Assembly: GCA_019244745.1 (NCBI GenBank)
Contig: JAFASF010000189.1
Span: 1-44,348, forward strand
Direction: 5' to 3'
Source: Solirubrobacterales bacterium
GTDB taxonomy: Bacteria; Actinomycetota; Thermoleophilia; Solirubrobacterales; Solirubrobacteraceae
DNA: 44,348 bases
Part shown: in pieces, positions 40,273-44,348 of the stretch
How positions within the stretch are numbered: position 1 is the first letter of the stretch
Layout of the letters: the number at the start of each line of letters is the position of its first letter
Made by a program: the position numbers and the translations under genes
The notes under the pieces: model-generated
Seen by the model: only the letters and a program-made list of their open reading frames with translations
Told to the model about the DNA's origin: nothing
The model's database searches: none

Positions 40273-41468
40273 TAGGAGGCGACGAAAGGCAAGCTGGCGG
40301 CGCGCTGGGCGATCTCCGCTCGCAGCGCGGCGAGCGGGCGGGGCATCCCATAGGCGACGGCGCCGATGATCTGGCCGCGGTGGCGCGCGACAGCCGCGAA
40401 TCGGCGTTCGGCCGGGTCTCCGGCCACCACCTCGAGCTGCTCGCCACGCTCGGGAAGACCGATCGATTGCAAGCGCACGCCGAAGTGCTCGGACCAAAAG
40501 CTCGGTATGGGCGCATACGGCCTGCCGTGTCCAGGCCCGCGCAGGAGCGCGCGAGCGGCGGCCAGGGCCTGCTCGCCGGCATTGCTCCAGTGCTCCACGC
40601 GCATCGGCGAAGGTCCAAACAGAGCATGGGGCCAGCGTGCCACGTCGCCGGCCGCCGCCAGTCCCGGGGCACCGCGGACCAGGCACCACTCATCGCACAC
40701 GACCCCGTCGTCCATCTGCAGCCCGCTGCCCTGTAGCCAGTCGACCGCGGGTTCCGCGCCGACGGCGCTGAGTACCACGTCTGCCTCCAGGCGCGTCTGG
40801 TCGTCGAGCACGAGAAGTTGGCCGGCCTCGCTCCGCTGCACGGCGACCACCGTCCGGGGGATGTGCACGCGGACGCCGTGTTCCGCGAGCAGGCGCCGGG
40901 TGAACTCGCTTACCAACTCGCCCGCGATCGCGAGCGGTGGATCCAGGCTGACCACGTCGACCTCGAGGCCGAGGGACCGCGCGGTCGAGGCGACCTCGAC
41001 GCCGATGAAGCCGGCGCCGACGATCGCCAGCCGATCAGCGGCCGCGAGCGCGCGCCGCAGGGCGAGCGCATCATCCAGCGTGCGGAGCTCGTGAATCCCG
41101 GAGGCTGCTGGATCGAGCGCGCGCAGCCGCCGCGGGCGACTGCCGGTAGCGATCAGCAGCCGGTCGAACGGGAGCTCGTCGCCCGAACCGAGCCTGAGTC
41201 GGCGCCGGACACAATCCAGCCTCACCGCCGAATATCCGAGCAGCCACGTGGCTTGCAGCTCACCAAGGCTCCGCAGTTCGACGTCGGGTGGCTCGAGCCT
41301 GCCGGCGAGCAGCTCCTTGGAAAGTGGCGGCCGGTCGTACGGCCGCCAGCGCTCCCGCCCGACGATGGTCAGTTCGCCGTCGAAGCCCTCCGCGCGCAGG
41401 GCCTCCGCGCCGCGCAGTCCGGCCAGCGAGGCGCCTACCACCACGATCCGCTCCGGAGTCGGGCTCAC
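40272..41468 (-). CDS. FAD/NAD-dependent ferredoxin reductase (BphA4/RHO type)
   Basis: 398 residues. FAD motif IVVVGASLAGLRGAE at the N-terminus, NAD motif LAIVGAGFIGVEVAS in the middle, and a typical GDVARWP plus VEHWSNAGEQ late FAD contact. This is the electron source for ring dioxygenases or P450s and could serve the [3Fe-4S] ferredoxin 9 kb away. Its GTG start overlaps the ThDP enzyme stop by GTGA, making a coupled pair whose logic is unclear. Confidence 0.9.
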   Translation of the reverse strand: MSPTPERIVVVGASLAGLRGAEALRAEGFDGELTIVGRERWRPYDRPPLSKELLAGRLEPPDVELRSLGELQATWLLGYSAVRLDCVRRRLRLGSGDELPFDRLLIATGSRPRRLRALDPAASGIHELRTLDDALALRRALAAADRLAIVGAGFIGVEVASTARSLGLEVDVVSLDPPLAIAGELVSEFTRRLLAEHGVRVHIPRTVVAVQRSEAGQLLVLDDQTRLEADVVLSAVGAEPAVDWLQGSGLQMDDGVVCDEWCLVRGAPGLAAAGDVARWPHALFGPSPMRVEHWSNAGEQALAAARALLRGPGHGRPYAPIPSFWSEHFGVRLQSIGLPERGEQLEVVAGDPAERRFAAVARHRGQIIGAVAYGMPRPLAALRAEIAQRAASLPFVAS

Positions 41469-43210
41469 GCGCCGGCGGTCACGACTTCGACCAAGGCGGG
41501 GTGGCCGCCGCGCACCACGGCCACCGCCCGGCGAAGCGCTGGGACGATCTCCTCCGGGCGCTGCAGCGGACCGATCGACCACACGCCGAATGACTTGGCC
41601 AGGTTGGCGTAGTCGACGTGCGGATGATCGAGGACCGCGCCGACGTGGCGTCGCCCTTCCGGACGCCCGCGCTGCTCGGCGATCCGGGCGGCGTGCTCGA
41701 CCGTGTTGCGGTACTGGCGGTTGTTCTGCACGAGCACCAGGACGGGACTCCGCAGATGGGCCGCGGTCCAGAGCGCCGAGGGCGTGTAGAGCAGGTCTCC
41801 GTCGGGCTGCAGGTCGACGAGCAGCCGGTCGGGGTCGTCGAACCCGAGCGCGGCTCCGATCGAGGCTCCGAGGCCGTAGCCGAGGCCGCCGCCCCCGTGC
41901 CAGCCCAGGTGCGCGCGGAAGCCGCCCAGCGGCCACAGCCGGCGTTCCCAGTCGGTCGTCTTGCTGTGTACGACGCACGGGCGTTCCGGGGCGAGAGCCT
42001 CCCAGGCCTCGACCGCGAGCCGGGCAGGATGCACGGCATTCCGCGCGCCGGCGTCGGATGCCTCCCGCCAGAGAGCCTCACGGCGAGCCCGCGCCCTTCC
42101 TGCCAGGCGCCGCCGCCGCTCGGACAGGCGGGTCGCCTCGGGGCCCTGGCGCTCGATCCGCGACACGAGCGCAGGCAGCGCCGTCTCCGGGCTGGCGGTG
42201 ATCTGCCGCTCGGCCGCCACCAGCTCGCCTACGTCGTGCGCCCAGGAGCGCACCCGCAGGTGCCCGGCGGAGACGTGGACGACGGCTGCCGATCCCTCTC
42301 CGCGCGGTGGTGGCCGCGGCGTGGATCCGAGTCCGGCGGCGTCGAGCGCGCCGTAGAGGTCCTCCACGTCAAAGCCGACGACCAGATCGGCCTCCCCGAG
42401 GATTTCGGGCAACTCGGTGAAGTTGAGCTCGTGGTCGACCGGCATGTTGTGCCGCGCGCCGCGGTCGATCACCGGAGCGTGCAGCCGCTCCGCGAGGGCC
42501 ACGAACCCCTCGAAGCCGGCAGCGGTGTCACCCGCGTAGTCGCTGATCAGCACCGGCAACCGCGCCTCGCGCAGCCGCGACGCCAGCGCGTCGAGCTCCG
42601 TCTCGGTGGTGGCCGGCGCGGTGGGCGCGGGGAACGAGTCCGGCGACGGCCAGGACCCGCCCTGCCATGGCTCCTCCTGCAGCCCCGCGTCGAGACACAG
42701 GTACACCGGACCCGGAGGTTGGGCCCGGGCGAAGTTCAAAGCGCGGGCCAACGCACGGGGGATCGACGCGGCATCGGCCGGCTGGTCATCCCATTTGACG
42801 TAATCGCGAACCTGTTCGCCCTGCACATTGGCGGTGTGGATCCAATCGATCCACGGCCTCCGCTTGGCGGTCGAAACCGGTCCCGTCCCTCCGAGCAGCA
42901 GCACCGGCACGCGGTCGCACCACGCGTTGTAGATGGCCATCGCGGCATGCTGAAGCCCGACCACATCATGTAGCAGGACCGCCATGGGGCGCCCGGTGGC
43001 CTTGGCGTAGCCGTGGGCGACCGCCACGCTGATCTCCTCGTGCGTGCAGAGCACGGTGCCGGGTCCGTCCGAGCGGTAGTTGACCAGTGAATCCTGTAGG
43101 CCGCGAAAGCTCGCGCCGGGATTGAAAGCGACGTGGCTGATTCCGGCTGCGGTGAGCAGGTCGACGATCGCATCCGAGACCCAGCTGGCTGTGGTCGCGC
43201 CCGTCGACAT
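41465..43210 (-). CDS. Thiamine-diphosphate-dependent enzyme of the acetolactate-synthase/decarboxylase superfamily
   Basis: 581 residues with three ThDP domains. The catalytic Glu58 is in CTHEEISVAVAHGYAKATG. The cofactor motif is DLQPDGDLLYTPSALWTAA and ends VQNNRQYRN (GDG...NN form changed to PDGD...NN). Substrate specificity is not recognisable; it may decarboxylate a 2-oxoacid such as a benzoylformate-type or phenylpyruvate. ATG at 43210 is 10 nt after TACACT; longer starts run through the operator. Coupled to the ferredoxin reductase. Confidence 0.88.
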   Translation of the reverse strand: MSTGATTASWVSDAIVDLLTAAGISHVAFNPGASFRGLQDSLVNYRSDGPGTVLCTHEEISVAVAHGYAKATGRPMAVLLHDVVGLQHAAMAIYNAWCDRVPVLLLGGTGPVSTAKRRPWIDWIHTANVQGEQVRDYVKWDDQPADAASIPRALARALNFARAQPPGPVYLCLDAGLQEEPWQGGSWPSPDSFPAPTAPATTETELDALASRLREARLPVLISDYAGDTAAGFEGFVALAERLHAPVIDRGARHNMPVDHELNFTELPEILGEADLVVGFDVEDLYGALDAAGLGSTPRPPPRGEGSAAVVHVSAGHLRVRSWAHDVGELVAAERQITASPETALPALVSRIERQGPEATRLSERRRRLAGRARARREALWREASDAGARNAVHPARLAVEAWEALAPERPCVVHSKTTDWERRLWPLGGFRAHLGWHGGGGLGYGLGASIGAALGFDDPDRLLVDLQPDGDLLYTPSALWTAAHLRSPVLVLVQNNRQYRNTVEHAARIAEQRGRPEGRRHVGAVLDHPHVDYANLAKSFGVWSIGPLQRPEEIVPALRRAVAVVRGGHPALVEVVTAGA

Positions 43211-43228
43211 CCGAGGAGAAAGTGTATC

Positions 43229-43238
43229 CTGTTGACAG
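43229..43238. promoter_or_regulatory. CTGTTGACAG palindrome upstream of ThDP enzyme
   Basis: It is the exact reverse complement of the site at the GntR start. GTATCC at 43224-43229 adjoins it. It may regulate the divergent ThDP and SDR genes. Confidence 0.5.
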
Positions 43239-43314
43239 TAACCGACGCCTGACGCTAGCCTCCGCTCGATGCACGCGGTTCTATCGCAGTGCGAGGAGGT
43301 CCAGCCGGCGCTAG

Positions 43315-44142
43315 TTGCCGGGAATGGCGCTGAATGCGGCTTGTGATGATCAATCCTGGATGAAGGAAGTACGCGCGACGAGGGTTTCGGGAGCGCCTCC
43401 AAAGCGACTCACCGAACGAGTGGCGGTGGTCACCGGCGCTGCTTCCGGCCTCGGCCGGGCCTACGCCGCTCGTTTGTCGGCCGAGGGCGCGCACGTGTGC
43501 ATCGCGGATATCGCGGACGCCTCGGAAACCGTGCGGCTGGTAGAGGACGCCGGCGGATCGGGATGGTGCGCGGACTGTGACGTCAGCTCCCAGGACAGCG
43601 TGGGGAAGTTCGCCGCGCAGGTTCACGATCGTCACGGACGGTGCGACATCCTGGTCAACAACGCGGGTATCTATCCGGTGGTGCCGTTCGAAGACACGTC
43701 GTTCGAGATCTGGAGAAGGGTGATCGCGATCAACCTCGACGGGACGTTTTTGATGTGCAAGGCGTTCCTGCCCGGGATGCGCGAGCGCGGTTACGGGCGC
43801 GTGGTGAATATCGCAACCACGATTCCGTGGTTGACGGTCGGTGATTTCAGCGCCTATAGCGCCTCGAAGATGGGGGTGATTGGCCTCACCCGGGCGCTGG
43901 CCACCGAATACGGCACCCACGGTGTCACCGTCAACGCCGCCGCGCCGAGCCTGGTTCGGACCGCGACGACAGAGGCGGGGCCCCAGGCGGAAATGTTTGA
44001 CGCCGTCGCCCAGGCGCAGGCGATCAAGCGCACCCAACAGCCCGTGGACATGGTTGGAGCGATCGCCTTCCTGGCCTCCGATGATGCCGCGTTCCTGACC
44101 GGCCAGACGATCGTCGTGGACGGAGGTCTGGTGAGGCTGTAG
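43315..44142 (+). CDS. Short-chain dehydrogenase/reductase
   Basis: Up to 275 residues: TGAASGLGRAYA glycine motif, NNAGIYPV and catalytic YSASK. The start is uncertain: TTG 43315 lies 15 nt after GGAGG; ATG 43324 or ATG 43360 would give shorter proteins, all keeping the conserved core. Resembles 2-hydroxy/3-oxoacyl or dihydrodiol-type dehydrogenases. The flavin reductase gene begins immediately at its stop. Confidence 0.9.
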   Translation: MPGMALNAACDDQSWMKEVRATRVSGAPPKRLTERVAVVTGAASGLGRAYAARLSAEGAHVCIADIADASETVRLVEDAGGSGWCADCDVSSQDSVGKFAAQVHDRHGRCDILVNNAGIYPVVPFEDTSFEIWRRVIAINLDGTFLMCKAFLPGMRERGYGRVVNIATTIPWLTVGDFSAYSASKMGVIGLTRALATEYGTHGVTVNAAAPSLVRTATTEAGPQAEMFDAVAQAQAIKRTQQPVDMVGAIAFLASDDAAFLTGQTIVVDGGLVRL

Positions 44143-44348
44143 ATGGTGCCCGTCTCCAGTGTCGAAGCTCAGCTGTTCCGCCACGTCCTCGGGCATCTGC
44201 CCACCGGAGCCTGCGTGGTGACGACGATCGGCCCGTCCGGCCAGCCCCTGGGCCTGTCCTGCAACTCGTTCACCTCCGTCTCACTGTCCCCTCCGCTGGT
44301 TGCCTTCTGCCCAGCCAAGTCCTCGACAACCTGGCCGCTGATGAGACC
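44143..44348 (+). CDS. Flavin reductase domain protein, cut by window edge
   Basis: The first 68 residues are visible. They start [20 protein letters not shown] and continue VVTTIG, then [20 protein letters not shown]. This matches the N-terminus of the HpaC/HsaB-type flavin reductase family that makes FADH2/FMNH2 for two-component monooxygenases. It abuts the SDR stop (TAGATG), so it is cotranscribed. A partner of the class D monooxygenase at 17.8 kb is possible. Confidence 0.88.
   Translation, partial: MVPVSSVEAQLFRHVLGHLPTGACVVTTIGPSGQPLGLSCNSFTSVSLSPPLVAFCPAKSSTTWPLMR

Noticed and set aside
1-44348. CRISPR arrays, tRNA, rRNA, insertion sequences, integrase or phage genes
   Set aside because: None were recognised on either strand by reading; the chimera and remnants are not flanked by any visible transposase or terminal repeats.

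Overview
The window is high-GC DNA densely packed with genes. Many genes start at GTG or TTG, ATGA/GTGA stop-start overlaps are frequent, several promoters look leaderless, and the two exported solute-binding lipoproteins have Ser/Thr-rich linkers. Together this suggests a soil actinobacterium. I lean towards the Thermoleophilia/Solirubrobacterales, but that is inference from style and not from a marker gene. No rRNA, tRNA, CRISPR array, transposase or phage gene was seen. The window looks like one large catabolic island for aromatic or ring compounds.

Layout. 1-4.0 kb: edge-truncated alpha/beta hydrolase (-), cupin, then a LysR head fused in frame to the tail of a LivM-like permease and a LivG ATPase, followed by LivF. 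4.1-9.0 kb: SDR and VOC protein (-), a DapA-superfamily protein and a SnoaL-like protein (+), NmrA-like protein and a Rieske oxygenase (-). 9.0-11.3 kb: TetR regulator with twin operators, a secreted beta-helix/PKD protein, and a TetR remnant. 11.4-16.3 kb: a complete Rbs-type ABC importer. 16.3-19.1 kb: MIP18/PaaD-like protein, amidohydrolase and a flavin monooxygenase behind a possible leaderless leader peptide. 19.1-23.5 kb: aldehyde dehydrogenase and acyl-CoA-dehydrogenase-like protein (+), FMN reductase and a luciferase-family monooxygenase (-). 23.7-29.0 kb: GntR/FCD regulator, a second Rbs-type importer and two cupins. 29.1-31.2 kb: Rieske dioxygenase alpha, beta and ferredoxin. 31.3-34.6 kb: meta-cleavage-type hydrolase, a luciferase-family protein with a duplicated C-terminal module, and a cytosolic Asp-box beta-propeller. 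34.6-38.3 kb: an aldehyde dehydrogenase interrupted by an amber codon, and two tandem DapA-superfamily proteins. 38.5-44.3 kb: ornithine-cyclodeaminase-like protein, SDR, ferredoxin reductase, ThDP enzyme, SDR and an edge-truncated flavin reductase.

How the parts fit. Two importers would bring in small organic substrates. Rieske and flavin monooxygenases would hydroxylate rings, supported by FMN/flavin reductases, the ferredoxin and the ferredoxin reductase. SDRs and aldehyde dehydrogenases would oxidise products. A meta-cleavage hydrolase, the amidohydrolase, DapA-like aldolase/hydratases and the ThDP enzyme would process cleaved products. The real substrate cannot be read from the sequence.

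The most striking signal is not a gene. A short palindromic word close to CTGTATACAC occurs in at least eleven promoter regions across the window, including on both sides of the GntR/FCD gene, which makes this look like one regulon. In several cases the word overlaps a -10-like hexamer 6-8 nt before an ATG, the geometry of leaderless transcripts. Other notable points are the LysR-LivM-LivG chimera, the amber codon in an otherwise intact aldehyde dehydrogenase, the tandem modules on a luciferase-family enzyme, and three divergent DapA paralogues that lack canonical active-site residues.
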